DNA from: Pseudomonas sp. REP124
GTDB taxonomy: Bacteria > Pseudomonadota > Gammaproteobacteria > Pseudomonadales > Pseudomonadaceae
DNA: 46,008 nt
Direction of reading: 5' to 3'
NCBI RefSeq assembly: GCF_020164475.1
Contig: NZ_JAIQWX010000039.1
Location: 1 to 46,008 of the forward strand
The notes under the pieces are model-generated. The model saw only the letters and a program-made list of their open reading frames with translations, ran no database searches and was not told the origin of the DNA. Within the stretch, counting starts at the first letter, position 1. Each line of letters starts with the position of its first letter. Position numbers and translations under genes: made by a program. Below are positions 8,932 to 18,423 of this stretch, in pieces.

Positions 8932-8948
8932 AATTGGTAATACCAATT
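8932..8948. promoter_or_regulatory. LldR operator (perfect 7-3-7 palindrome)
   Basis: AATTGGTAATACCAATT is a perfect inverted repeat with a TGGT-N3-ACCA core, the pattern bound by FadR/GntR-family LldR and PdhR proteins. It lies between the likely lldP promoter and the lldP start, about 10-30 bases into the predicted transcript, a position suited to repression. Binding by the divergent lldR product is inferred. Confidence 0.85.
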
Positions 8949-8965
8949 TACAATCGCTGTTGGCT

Positions 8966-8995
8966 AGGGTAAAAGCCTTGTAGGCGGTGTGTCAA
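8966..8995 (-). promoter_or_regulatory. Likely lldP-lut-dld promoter
   Basis: On the minus strand a consensus -35 TTGACA (8990-8995) is followed after 18 bases by TACCCT (8966-8971), a weak -10. Start of transcription would fall near 8959, directly upstream of the operator. A strong -35 with a weak -10 is compatible with a regulated promoter. Confidence 0.5.
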
Positions 8996-9141
8996 TTTGC
9001 CGCCCTAAAACTTTTGTCGAATACCTGATTGTTCACGTCGTCTGATCCGGCTGGCTAAATGCCAACTGACAGGTGCCGATGCCTTGGGGATAGGCCAGAA
9101 TAGAGCCCCGGCGTGTCGTCGGATGGTGGAGAAATCGAGTT

Positions 9142-9909
9142 ATGGGCTTTGATCAGATTCGTCAGCGCCGTTTGTCTGACGATATTGTCGAGCAGCTGGA
9201 GGGCATGATCCTCGAGGGTACGCTGAAGGCGGGCGAGCGCTTGCCGGCCGAACGTGCCTTGGCCGAACAGTTCGGCGTGTCGCGACCTTCATTGCGCGAA
9301 GCCATTCAGAAACTCGTGGCCAAGGGGTTGCTGGTCAGTCGCCAGGGTGGCGGGAATTATGTGGTGGAATCCCTGGGCACGACGTTCAGCGATCCGTTGC
9401 TGCTATTGCTGGAAAGCAATCCCGAGGCTCAACGCGATCTCTTGGAGTTTCGCCATACGCTGGAAGCGTCCTGCGCCTATTACGCGGCGATGCGCGCCAC
9501 GGATGTCGATCGCGATCGGCTGACCGCGGCGTTCAATGAGTTGCAGGACTGCTATTCGCGTCACGATGAAGTCAGTCGTGCGGAGGAGGGCGCGGCGGAT
9601 GCGAAATTCCATCTGGCGATTGCCGAAGCCAGTCACAACGCGGTGCTGCTGCATACCATTCGGGGTTTGTTCGATCTGCTCAAGCGCAATGTGGTGACCA
9701 ACATTGGTGGCATGTACAAGCAGCGTACAGAGACTCGCGACATGCTGATAACGCAGCATCGTGAGTTGTATCTGGCGATTGTTGAAGGCCGGGCGGAACA
9801 GGCGCGGGAGGTTTCCAGCCGGCACATTTTGTATGTGCAGGAAGTGCTGGAAGAGGTGCGTCAGGAAGTGCAGCGCGTGGCTCGGGCGGAGCGGCGCAAG
9901 GGGATGTAG
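9142..9909 (+). CDS. lldR: FadR/GntR-family lactate regulator LldR, 255 residues
   Basis: It is a DNA-binding repressor expected to release its operator when lactate is present. An N-terminal winged helix-turn-helix (about 10-75) includes the family signature GERLPAERALAEQFGVSRPSLREAIQKL. A helical FCD ligand domain (about 90-235) follows, with acidic and histidine residues that usually hold a metal and the ligand. The gene is divergent from lldP across 262 bases that contain the 17-bp palindrome. GGAG lies 11 bases before the ATG. A REP pair follows the stop. The lactate ligand is inferred from family and context. Confidence 0.92.
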   Translation: MGFDQIRQRRLSDDIVEQLEGMILEGTLKAGERLPAERALAEQFGVSRPSLREAIQKLVAKGLLVSRQGGGNYVVESLGTTFSDPLLLLLESNPEAQRDLLEFRHTLEASCAYYAAMRATDVDRDRLTAAFNELQDCYSRHDEVSRAEEGAADAKFHLAIAEASHNAVLLHTIRGLFDLLKRNVVTNIGGMYKQRTETRDMLITQHRELYLAIVEGRAEQAREVSSRHILYVQEVLEEVRQEVQRVARAERRKGM

Positions 9910-9932
9910 CCAGAGGGATTTGTGTTGATTTC

Positions 9933-9997
9933 TTCGCGGGCGAGCCTCGCTCCTGCAGGATTACGCTGAACCTGTAGGAGCGAGGCTTGCCCGCGAA
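9933..9997. repeat. REP inverted pair (REPIN-like)
   Basis: Arms at 9933-9959 (TTCGCGGGCGAGCCTCGCTC then CTGCAGG) and 9971-9997 are near-perfect inverse copies with an 11-base loop. They lie between the convergent 3' ends of lldR and smpB. With the pair at 1166-1269 they bracket the lactate locus. Confidence 0.88.
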
Positions 9998-10016
9998 TGG
10001 GGATCAAGGAGAAAGA

Positions 10017-10499
10017 TCAGTCTTCCTTGCCCTTGTTCCGCACGGCGCGCTGCAACTCACGCCCGGCGTCGCGCTCGCGCTCGGTATCGCGCTTGTCGTA
10101 TTCCTTCTTGCCCTTGCCCAGAGCGATTTCGCACTTGACCATGTGCTTGCTCCAGTACCAGGACAGGCACACGCAGGCGTAACCCTTCTGCTGCACGGAA
10201 GCGGTCAGCTTATCCAGCTCGCGCCGGTTGAGCAGCAGCTTGCGCGTGCGGGTCGGATCAGCGATGACGTGGGTGCTGGCGGTCGTCAATGGCGTGATGT
10301 GACTGCCGAGCAGCCAGGCCTCGCCATCCTTTAGCAGCACGTAACTGTCGACCAGTTGCAGCTTGCTCGCCCGCAAACTCTTTACTTCCCAACCGGCCAG
10401 GACCAGACCAGCCTCGAACTTGTGTTCGATGAAGTAATCGTGTCGCGCCTTTTTGTTTTGCGCGATTGTCCCTGTGGGGTGTTTCTTCTGTTTAGCCAT
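10017..10499 (-). CDS. smpB: SsrA-binding protein SmpB, 160 residues
   Basis: SmpB binds the tRNA-like domain of tmRNA, delivers it to stalled ribosomes and mimics the missing codon-anticodon helix. The central beta-barrel is recognisable ([32 protein letters not shown]), as is the basic tail ([23 protein letters not shown]) that enters the mRNA channel. Length is normal. The start at 10499 ([21 protein letters not shown]) fits the family. There is no ribosome site upstream of it; instead a perfect TATAAT ends 9 bases before the ATG, suggesting a leaderless or nearly leaderless mRNA. ssrA is at 254-651 on the same strand. Confidence 0.98.
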   Translation of the reverse strand: MAKQKKHPTGTIAQNKKARHDYFIEHKFEAGLVLAGWEVKSLRASKLQLVDSYVLLKDGEAWLLGSHITPLTTASTHVIADPTRTRKLLLNRRELDKLTASVQQKGYACVCLSWYWSKHMVKCEIALGKGKKEYDKRDTERERDAGRELQRAVRNKGKED

Positions 10500-10508
10500 A
10501 GGGGCGGC

Positions 10509-10514
10509 ATTATA
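10509..10514 (-). promoter_or_regulatory. -10 element of smpB promoter, very close to the start codon
   Basis: TATAAT on the minus strand is separated from the smpB ATG by only nine bases (GCCGCCCCT). Normal spacing would start the transcript 0-4 bases before the ATG. No good -35 is seen at 16-18 bases (about 10531-10537). Confidence 0.65.
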
Positions 10515-10617
10515 GGGAGTTGCAAGCGAGTCGGCTACGGTGATGCTGTGTGCTTGAGCAGGTTGATCGAATCCCGGACAATGCGCGCACGTTTTTGAAT
10601 GCTTGGTCGTAGTAGCA

Positions 10618-12021
10618 ATGTCGACAGACAAAGTTTCTGTCCACGGCAGTTGGGCCAGCCGCTGGGTTTTCATACTCGCCGCGACCGGTTCGGCCGTTGG
10701 GCTGGGAAGTATCTGGAAATTCCCGTACATGGTTGGCGTCTACGGCGGCGGCGCCTTCGTGTTGATGTTCCTCATCTGCATCGCGCTGATCGGCATTCCG
10801 GTCATGCTGGCCGAAACCCTGATCGGCCGACGAGCCCGGCAGAGTCCAGCCAATGCCTTGAAAACCTTGGCCAGGGAAGCGGGGCATTCGGGCAAGTGGT
10901 CGTGGGGCGCCTTCGGCGGGATGATCACGGCGCTGCTGATTCTGTCTTTCTATAGTGTGGTCGGCGGTTGGTCGCTGGATTACATCATCGACATGGGGCG
11001 CGGCGATTTTCAGGGGGCTACGCCCAGCCATGTGGGCGCCTACTTCGGCAATGTCATCGCCGATCCGTGGCGCCTGATACTGTGGCACACGATATTCATG
11101 TTGCTGTCGGCAGTCGTGATCGCCAAGGGCGTTGTCGCGGGGCTTGAGCGCAGCTTGCGCATCATGATGCCTCTGCTGTTTGTGATGATTCTGGTGCTTC
11201 TGGGTTACAGCATGACCACGGGGCATTTCATGGAGGGCGTGCATTTCATGTTCGACTTCCATCCGGAGAAAGTGCTTGGTGGGTTGTTGCCTGCAATGGG
11301 GCACGCCTTCTTCTCGCTGAGCGTGGGCGTTGGCTCGATCATGATCTACGGCGCTTACATGCCGAAGAACTCCTCGCTTTCCGGTACCGTCGTTGGCGTG
11401 GCTTTGCTGGATACGTTCGTTTCTCTGGTAGCTGGCCTGGCATTGTTTCCGATAGTGTTCGCCGCCGGCTTGGATCCCAGTGAAGGTCCGGGGCTGATGT
11501 TTGTCAGCTTGCCGTTCGCCTTCGGTAATGTGGCGTTCGGCCAGGTGATGGGCGTAGTGTTCTTTGTACTGGTGGCGATTGCGGCCTGGAGTTCGGCGAT
11601 TTCGCTGCTGGAGCCGATGGTGGCTTACCTGGTTGAGCGAACCCGCGTTCGCCGCGCCTGGGTGACTTTCTGGCTGGCATTCATCTGCTGGTTCGTGGGG
11701 CTGGGTACGGTGTTTTCCTTCAATATCTGGAAGCAGGCCAGGTTTTTCGTGAACGAAGACGGTTTGTTCCACCTCTACCAATGGGGTGTGGCGGGCGGAC
11801 TGGATTTCTTCGGCGTGATCGACTTTTTCACCTCACGGATCATGTTGCCACTTGGTGGTTTATGTTTCGTGGTGTTTGCGGGCTGGGTGATGGGTCGGGA
11901 AGCGGTGAGCGACGAATTGTCGATCCGCAACCCGGCGTTGTACGCCCTGTCCATGTTCTTGATGCGCTATGTGGCGCCCATCGGCATTCTCGTAGTGTTT
12001 GCCGCCCAGCTGTGGAAGTGA
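10618..12021 (+). CDS. Sodium-dependent transporter, NSS (SNF) family, 467 residues
   Basis: This is an inner-membrane symporter that would use the sodium gradient to take up an amino acid or similar small solute; the substrate is not evident. The NSS signature [24 protein letters not shown] lies at residues 24-47 in the first membrane segment, where sodium and substrate bind in LeuT-like proteins. About 11-12 hydrophobic segments follow. The ATG at 10618 is preferred over an in-frame TTG 15 bases upstream because [15 protein letters not shown] matches the usual short N-terminus; neither has a strong ribosome site. It is divergent from smpB, and ratA starts 7 bases after its stop, so the three plus-strand genes probably form one transcript. 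Confidence 0.92.
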   Translation: MSTDKVSVHGSWASRWVFILAATGSAVGLGSIWKFPYMVGVYGGGAFVLMFLICIALIGIPVMLAETLIGRRARQSPANALKTLAREAGHSGKWSWGAFGGMITALLILSFYSVVGGWSLDYIIDMGRGDFQGATPSHVGAYFGNVIADPWRLILWHTIFMLLSAVVIAKGVVAGLERSLRIMMPLLFVMILVLLGYSMTTGHFMEGVHFMFDFHPEKVLGGLLPAMGHAFFSLSVGVGSIMIYGAYMPKNSSLSGTVVGVALLDTFVSLVAGLALFPIVFAAGLDPSEGPGLMFVSLPFAFGNVAFGQVMGVVFFVLVAIAAWSSAISLLEPMVAYLVERTRVRRAWVTFWLAFICWFVGLGTVFSFNIWKQARFFVNEDGLFHLYQWGVAGGLDFFGVIDFFTSRIMLPLGGLCFVVFAGWVMGREAVSDELSIRNPALYALSMFLMRYVAPIGILVVFAAQLWK

Positions 12022-12028
12022 CGCTGAC

Positions 12029-12463
12029 ATGACGACACACATTTCTCGTTCGGCCTTGCTGCCGTACCCGGCGCAAGCCCTGTATGACCTGGTCAACGAC
12101 GTGGCGCGGTACCCGGAGTTCCTGCCTTGGTGCTCCTCGTCGCAGGTACTGGAGAGCACGCCCGATTTCATGCGCGCAAGCGTTGGCGTGGCCAAAGGCG
12201 GACTCAGCCAGCATTTCGTGACGCGTAATACCCTGGTGCCCGGTCAATCGATCGAGATGAATCTGGAAGAGGGGCCGTTCACTCAGTTGCACGGTGTCTG
12301 GGTGTTCAAGCCTTTGGGCGAAAAGGCCTGCAAGATCAGTCTGGATCTGTCGTTCGATTATGCCGGGCCGATTATTCGCGCGACCCTTGGGCCGCTGTTC
12401 AACCAGGCGGCCAATACACTGGTGGATGCGTTCTGCCAGCGGGCCAAGCAAACGTATGGTTGA
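12029..12463 (+). CDS. ratA: RatA / Coq10-like START-domain protein, 144 residues
   Basis: The protein is a single polyketide-cyclase/START-like fold (Coq10/YfjG family). The pattern ISRSALLPYPAQALYDLVNDVARYPEFLPWC at the N-terminus is characteristic. In E. coli the protein was reported to hinder 70S subunit joining (RatA), while eukaryotic relatives bind ubiquinone; which role applies here is open. The ATG at 12029 gives the normal N-terminus. It overlaps ratB by 8 bases. Placement between smpB and bamE is conserved in gamma-proteobacteria, although here a transporter gene has come between it and smpB. Confidence 0.93.
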   Translation: MTTHISRSALLPYPAQALYDLVNDVARYPEFLPWCSSSQVLESTPDFMRASVGVAKGGLSQHFVTRNTLVPGQSIEMNLEEGPFTQLHGVWVFKPLGEKACKISLDLSFDYAGPIIRATLGPLFNQAANTLVDAFCQRAKQTYG

Positions 12464-12758
12464 GGTCGAGGTGGTGTATGCCGCCATTGATCGACAGGTG
12501 CTGCTGTCGGTGGCGGTTCCGGCTGGGACAAGTGTTCGGGGTGCGTTGCTGAAGTCCGGTGTCGGGCAGACTTTTCCGGAGCTGGATCTGGCGGTATGTC
12601 CGGTGGGGATTTTCGGCAAGGTAGTTGCCGACCCGGCGAGTCGTCCGGTTCAGGATGGAGATCGCATCGAGATCTATCGGCCATTGCTGGCTGATCCCAA
12701 GGAAGTTCGTCGGCTGCGCGCGGCCAAGGCAGCCGAGGCCAAGGCTCGGAATCAGTAG
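12456..12758 (+). CDS. ratB: RatB / RnfH-family ubiquitin-fold protein, 100 residues
   Basis: A small beta-grasp protein of the UPF0125/RnfH family. Family features are the start MVEVEVVYA, the PAGTSVRGALLKSGV stretch and the end DGDRIEIYRPLLADPKEVRRLRAAKA. Its biochemical role is not established; in E. coli the homologue pairs with RatA, and some authors treat the pair as an antitoxin-toxin module, which is disputed. The ATG lies inside the last codons of ratA (8-base overlap), implying coupled translation. A strong bidirectional terminator follows. Confidence 0.92.
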   Translation: MVEVEVVYAAIDRQVLLSVAVPAGTSVRGALLKSGVGQTFPELDLAVCPVGIFGKVVADPASRPVQDGDRIEIYRPLLADPKEVRRLRAAKAAEAKARNQ

Positions 12759-12773
12759 ATCGTTGCCCGATAG

Positions 12774-12810
12774 GCAATAAAAAACCCGGACATGCCGGGT
12801 TTTTTATTGC
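12774..12810. terminator. Bidirectional terminator between ratB and bamE
   Basis: Perfect 16-bp palindrome arms (12774-12789, 12795-12810) have a CCCGG core flanked by A6 and T6 and a 5-base loop. Ts follow the stem on both strands. It serves the convergent ratB and bamE transcripts. Confidence 0.95.
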
Positions 12811-12818
12811 GTCGCAAA

Positions 12819-13346
12819 TTATTGCGGCGAAGTTTCCAGTGGTTCAGGAGTCGGGACGGGAACAGTTTCCACGCCGTCTACTTCCTTCTGGATCTGATCG
12901 AGCAACGAGCCAGGCTTGGCCGGTTTTTCCGGTTTTGGCTTCTCGACGTTTTCCGCTGGTGCGTTAACGGTCGTGCCACTGTCCTTGCCGAGAATTGCCT
13001 CGTCGCGACTCACGCCAGGCATGAAGTCGCCAGACAGGCTGACAAGTTGATCATTTGGGTTGAAGATAACGCTAATGCGTTCCTGTTGGCGTTCACCGCC
13101 ACCCGGTTGCAGGCTGTACAGATAATCCCAGCGATCGGCATGGAACGTGTCGGTCAGCAGAGGGTTGCCCATGATAAACCTTACTTGCTTACGGGTCATT
13201 CCCGGGCGTAACTGGTCTATCATGTCCTGCGTGACGACATTGCCCTGCTGGATGTCGATTTTGTAAACCCCGGGGAATGAACAACCGGCGAGTGCGAGCA
13301 GTCCCACAAAGGTGAAACTGGTTAGCAAGAGCTTGGTGTTTTGCAT
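12819..13346 (-). CDS. bamE: Outer-membrane assembly lipoprotein BamE (SmpA/OmlA), 175 residues
   Basis: BamE is a lipoprotein of the BAM complex that inserts beta-barrel proteins into the outer membrane. Residues 1-21 are a lipoprotein signal with lipobox LAGC, so C22 would be lipidated. The SmpA/OmlA domain follows ([51 protein letters not shown]). The last 60 or so residues form a Pro/Glu/Lys-rich tail that is longer than in E. coli BamE (113 residues) but usual for pseudomonad OmlA. It is divergent from fur. Confidence 0.96.
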   Translation of the reverse strand: MQNTKLLLTSFTFVGLLALAGCSFPGVYKIDIQQGNVVTQDMIDQLRPGMTRKQVRFIMGNPLLTDTFHADRWDYLYSLQPGGGERQQERISVIFNPNDQLVSLSGDFMPGVSRDEAILGKDSGTTVNAPAENVEKPKPEKPAKPGSLLDQIQKEVDGVETVPVPTPEPLETSPQ

Positions 13347-13443
13347 CGGTGGGCGACTTCCACTATCTTGGCTGGGACAACGTAAACGCCGATCATACCC
13401 GCATTAAGAGAAGCTGCGAAGCAGCATCGCGAGAAAGCTGACC

Positions 13444-13848
13444 ATGGTTGAAAATAGCGAACTACGCAAAGCCGGCCTCAAAGTGACCCTGCCACGGGTC
13501 AAAATTCTGCAAATGCTCGATTCCGCCGAGCAGCGCCACATGAGTGCTGAAGATGTCTACAAGGCACTGATGGAGGCTGGCGAGGACGTCGGTCTGGCCA
13601 CGGTTTACCGTGTACTGACCCAGTTCGAGGCAGCTGGCCTTGTGGTGCGGCACAACTTCGACGGAGGCCACGCGGTCTTCGAACTGGACGACGGCAAGCA
13701 TCACGACCATATGGTCAACGTCGAGACCAGTGAAGTGATCGAGTTTTTTGACCAGGAAATCGAAAACCTGCAGAAAGCGATCGTCGAGAAGTATGGCTTC
13801 GAGATGGTTGATCACAATCTGGTGCTGTACGTACGCAAGAAAAAGTAA
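13444..13848 (+). CDS. fur: Ferric uptake regulator Fur, 134 residues, without cysteine
   Basis: Fur is the iron-sensing repressor of siderophore and iron-uptake genes. An N-terminal winged helix (about 1-82) carries the recognition helix DVGLATVYRVLTQFEAAGLVVRH. The metal sites are visible: H32, E80, the HHDH stretch at 86-89, and H124. The chain contains no cysteine; residue 92 is Asn in the MVNVETSEVIEF stretch, where the E. coli protein has the first cysteine of a CXXC pair. A structural zinc site through cysteine is therefore absent. Length equals that of other pseudomonad Fur proteins. No clear Fur box was seen upstream. Confidence 0.98.
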   Translation: MVENSELRKAGLKVTLPRVKILQMLDSAEQRHMSAEDVYKALMEAGEDVGLATVYRVLTQFEAAGLVVRHNFDGGHAVFELDDGKHHDHMVNVETSEVIEFFDQEIENLQKAIVEKYGFEMVDHNLVLYVRKKK

Positions 13849-13882
13849 GCATGTCGCGCGAATTCAAGGTTCGCGAAACGAA

Positions 13883-13908
13883 CGAAGGCGACCCCAGGGT
13901 CGCCTTCG
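13883..13908. terminator. Hairpin between fur and recN
   Basis: A 12-bp perfect stem CGAAGGCGACCC / GGGTCGCCTTCG has a 2-base spacer. The plus-strand tail TGCTTTCTGCT is a weak T tract and the minus-strand tail has none. It is probably the shared terminator of the convergent fur and recN genes. Confidence 0.75.
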
Positions 13909-13923
13909 TGCTTTCTGCTGGTC

Positions 13924-15597
13924 TCAGGCTTTCGCCGCGACCACCATTTTCCTGGCGTGAGCCAAGGATTCTTTGGTGAGGTCGATGCCGCCCAGCATGC
14001 GAGCCACCTCTTCGACCCGATCGTTCTTGTTCAGCTTCGAGACGGCGGTGCGTGTCGCATCTTCGCCTCGTACTTTGTGCACAAACAGGTGCTGATGACC
14101 CTGAGCTGCCACTTGTGGCAAGTGAGTCACGGTCAGAACCTGTCCTCTTTCCCCAAGTCGACGCAGCAACTGGCCGACAATTTCGGCTGTCGGGCCGCCG
14201 ATGCCCACGTCCACTTCGTCGAACACCAGCGTTGGTACGCGAGAGGTTTGCGCGGTGATCACCTGAATCGCCAGGCTGATCCGTGACAGTTCGCCGCCCG
14301 ATGCAACTTTCGCCAGCGCCTTCAAAGGCTGGCCCGGGTTGGCGCTGACCAACAGTTCCACTTGTTCCAGGCCGTTCGGCAGTAGTTCATCGCTGCTGTT
14401 AGGGCGCAACTCGATGGTGAAGCGACCACCGGGCATGCCCAGACGCTGGATTTCCTGTTCCACGGCGCTGGCCAGGCTGCCGGATGCCTGGTGGCGTAGA
14501 TCACTCAGCTCCCGTGCCTTCTCCTGATAATGACGAGCGTAGGACGACAGTTCGTCGCTCAGTCGCTCGATGGATTCGTCATTGGCATTCAGGGTTTCGA
14601 TTTCTTCCAGCAGCTTTTGCTGCATTTCGCCGACTTCGGTTGGCTGGATGCGGTGCTTGCGCGCCAGGGTATAGATAGCGTCCAGGCGTTCTTCCAGGTA
14701 TTGAAGGCGCGATGGGTCGGCATCGAAGTTGTCGAGGAAGCGATTCAGCTCGCCCACGGCTTCTTCAACCTGGATCTGCGCGCTGGTCAGCAGGCTGCTG
14801 GCCTCGCCAAGCGCGCCAATGGAGCTATTGACGCTTGAGAGGCGGTTAAGGCTGGCGGTGAGGGCGTTCAGCACATTGCCGGAATCACTTTCGCTGCATT
14901 GCTCGACCACTTGCCGGCAGATTCCCAGCAGGGTTTCGGCGTTGGTCAGGTTCTTGTGTTCCTGCTCCAGCTGCTCCAGTTCGTTGTCGCCAAGGCCGAG
15001 GTTTTCCAGCTCTTCAAGCTGATAGCTCAGCAGTTGATGGCGCGCGCGCTGTTCGTCGCCCGAGTTGGAAAGGCGCTCCAGTTCCTGGCGAGTCTGGCGC
15101 CAGCGCTGTGCGGCCAGTTGTACCTGGCGGGCAAGGTCCGTCGCGCCAGCGTATTCGTCGAGCAGGCGGCGGTGGGTGTCGGTCTTGAGCAGGGATTGGT
15201 GTTCGTGCTGGCTGTGGATATCGATCAGCAGTTCGCCCAACGCTTTCAGGTCGCCCAAAGGGCAGGGCGTGCCATTGATATAGCCACGCGAGCGACCTTC
15301 GGCGGTGATGACCCGGCGCAGGATGCACGGGCCATCGTTTTCGAGATCGCGCTCGGCCAGCCAGACGCCGGCTTCCGGAATGTCGGCCAGGTCGAAGGTC
15401 GCCAGGATATCGGCCTTGTCCGCGCCGGGGCGTACCACGCCGCTATCGGCTCGATCGCCGAGGGTCAGGCCCAGGGCGTCGAGCATGATCGACTTGCCGG
15501 CGCCGGTTTCCCCGGTGATCACACTCATTCCGCGATCTAGTTCGAGGTCGAGATGTTCAACGATGGCGTAGTTGTGTACGGACAGGTGCACCAGCAT
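13924..15597 (-). CDS. recN: DNA repair ATPase RecN, 557 residues
   Basis: RecN is an SMC-like ATPase acting early in repair of double-strand breaks. The Walker A motif GETGAGKS is at residues 29-36. The centre is a long coiled coil rich in Leu, Glu and Gln (about 160-390). The Walker B TLVFDEVDVGIGG is near residue 457, preceded by the ABC-type signature SGGELSRISLA. Length matches the E. coli protein closely. The ATG at 15597 gives MLVHLSVHNYAIVEHL, the usual start. A LexA-type SOS box lies 25 bases upstream, so DNA-damage induction is expected. It is divergent from grpE. Confidence 0.98.
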   Translation of the reverse strand: MLVHLSVHNYAIVEHLDLELDRGMSVITGETGAGKSIMLDALGLTLGDRADSGVVRPGADKADILATFDLADIPEAGVWLAERDLENDGPCILRRVITAEGRSRGYINGTPCPLGDLKALGELLIDIHSQHEHQSLLKTDTHRRLLDEYAGATDLARQVQLAAQRWRQTRQELERLSNSGDEQRARHQLLSYQLEELENLGLGDNELEQLEQEHKNLTNAETLLGICRQVVEQCSESDSGNVLNALTASLNRLSSVNSSIGALGEASSLLTSAQIQVEEAVGELNRFLDNFDADPSRLQYLEERLDAIYTLARKHRIQPTEVGEMQQKLLEEIETLNANDESIERLSDELSSYARHYQEKARELSDLRHQASGSLASAVEQEIQRLGMPGGRFTIELRPNSSDELLPNGLEQVELLVSANPGQPLKALAKVASGGELSRISLAIQVITAQTSRVPTLVFDEVDVGIGGPTAEIVGQLLRRLGERGQVLTVTHLPQVAAQGHQHLFVHKVRGEDATRTAVSKLNKNDRVEEVARMLGGIDLTKESLAHARKMVVAAKA

Positions 15598-15621
15598 GAA
15601 GGCCGCTCCCAGGCTTTAGGT

Positions 15622-15637
15622 CTGGTTATTTATACAG
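15622..15637 (-). promoter_or_regulatory. LexA (SOS) box of recN
   Basis: On the minus strand, CTGTATAAATAACCAG fits CTG-N10-CAG with the A/T-rich TATA-type centre of gamma-proteobacterial LexA sites. It lies 25 bases before the recN ATG, close enough to block the promoter. recN is a classical strongly induced SOS gene. Confidence 0.88.
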
Positions 15638-15756
15638 TGTTTTGTTTTGGGCTGACAATGCCTCTCGTTAGCTCGATTCGCTTGAGCCGATGAAATTCTT
15701 AGCGCGCAATGGAATGACAATGGAGCTGTTTTTTGTAGGGTTAATGCTTGGGCCCC

Positions 15757-15785
15757 CTTGAAGCTGAATTTTGCAGCCCCATATA
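15757..15785 (+). promoter_or_regulatory. Heat-shock (sigma-32) promoter of grpE
   Basis: CTTGAA (15757-15762), a 14-base spacer, then CCCCATATA (15777-15785) match the RpoH consensus CTTGAAA-N11-15-CCCCATNT. The transcript would start near 15792, about 45 bases before the grpE ATG. Confidence 0.92.
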
Positions 15786-15837
15786 GCTGGGCAGAAGTGC
15801 GAGTCAGGCTCGCAGACGATATTGAAAGGAGAATTTT

Positions 15838-16404
15838 ATGGCTGACGAACAGACAGTGGATACGCAAAACCCAGACGCCAATCAGGCGCCCGAGGCTTCG
15901 GGTGAAGATCTGGCGGCTCGTGTACAAGTGCTCGAAGAGCAACTGGCAGGCGCTCAGGATCAGGCTTTGCGTGTAGCCGCCGATCTGCAGAACGTCCGCC
16001 GTCGCGCCGAGCAGGATGTGGAAAAAGCTCACAAATTCGCCCTGGAAAAATTCGCCGGCGACCTGCTGCCGATCATCGACAGCCTGGAGCGCGGCCTGGA
16101 ATTGTCCAGTCCGGATGACGAAAGCATCCGTCCGATGCGCGAAGGTATCGAACTGACCCTGAAAATGTTCCAGGACACCCTGAAGCGTTATCAGTTGGAA
16201 GCGATCGATCCGCATGGCGAACCGTTCAATGCCGTTCTGCATCAGGCAATGGCCATGCAGGAAAGCGCAGACCTGGAGCCAAACAGCGTGCTCAAGGTGT
16301 TCCAGAAGGGCTACCAGCTCAACGGTCGCCTGCTGCGCCCGGCGATGGTCGTGGTCAGCAAGGCTCCGGCACCAGTTTCGCCTTCTATTGACGAGCAGGC
16401 TTGA
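15838..16404 (+). CDS. grpE: Nucleotide exchange factor GrpE, 188 residues
   Basis: GrpE releases ADP from DnaK during the chaperone cycle. The acidic disordered N-terminus (about 1-35) leads to a long dimerising helix ([50 protein letters not shown]). The C-terminal beta domain ends with the family signature [31 protein letters not shown] at 15827-15832 supports the ATG at 15838. A sigma-32 promoter lies upstream, and a second one for dnaK overlaps this gene's stop codon. Confidence 0.98.
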   Translation: MADEQTVDTQNPDANQAPEASGEDLAARVQVLEEQLAGAQDQALRVAADLQNVRRRAEQDVEKAHKFALEKFAGDLLPIIDSLERGLELSSPDDESIRPMREGIELTLKMFQDTLKRYQLEAIDPHGEPFNAVLHQAMAMQESADLEPNSVLKVFQKGYQLNGRLLRPAMVVVSKAPAPVSPSIDEQA

Positions 16405-16428
16405 AACTAGCCGAAAGGCCCCCATTTA
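16400..16428 (+). promoter_or_regulatory. Second heat-shock (sigma-32) promoter, in front of dnaK
   Basis: CTTGAA (16400-16405), a 14-base spacer, then CCCCATTTA (16420-16428) match the RpoH consensus. The -35 overlaps the grpE stop codon (TGA 16402-16404). The leader to the dnaK ATG would be about 70 bases. dnaK can therefore be induced independently of grpE. Confidence 0.9.
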
Positions 16429-16506
16429 GAAGTCAAGCGTTTAAGTGCTACCGCAGTTGGCAACCACCGCTGCGGCAACCAAATCCAAAGTTTCGGGAGA
16501 GTGAAC

Positions 16507-18423
<1,917 letters not shown>

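Noticed and set aside
12029..12758. ratA-ratB as a toxin-antitoxin module
   Set aside because: The pair is conserved core genome in the usual place, and a toxin role is disputed in the literature; nothing here supports a mobile addiction module.
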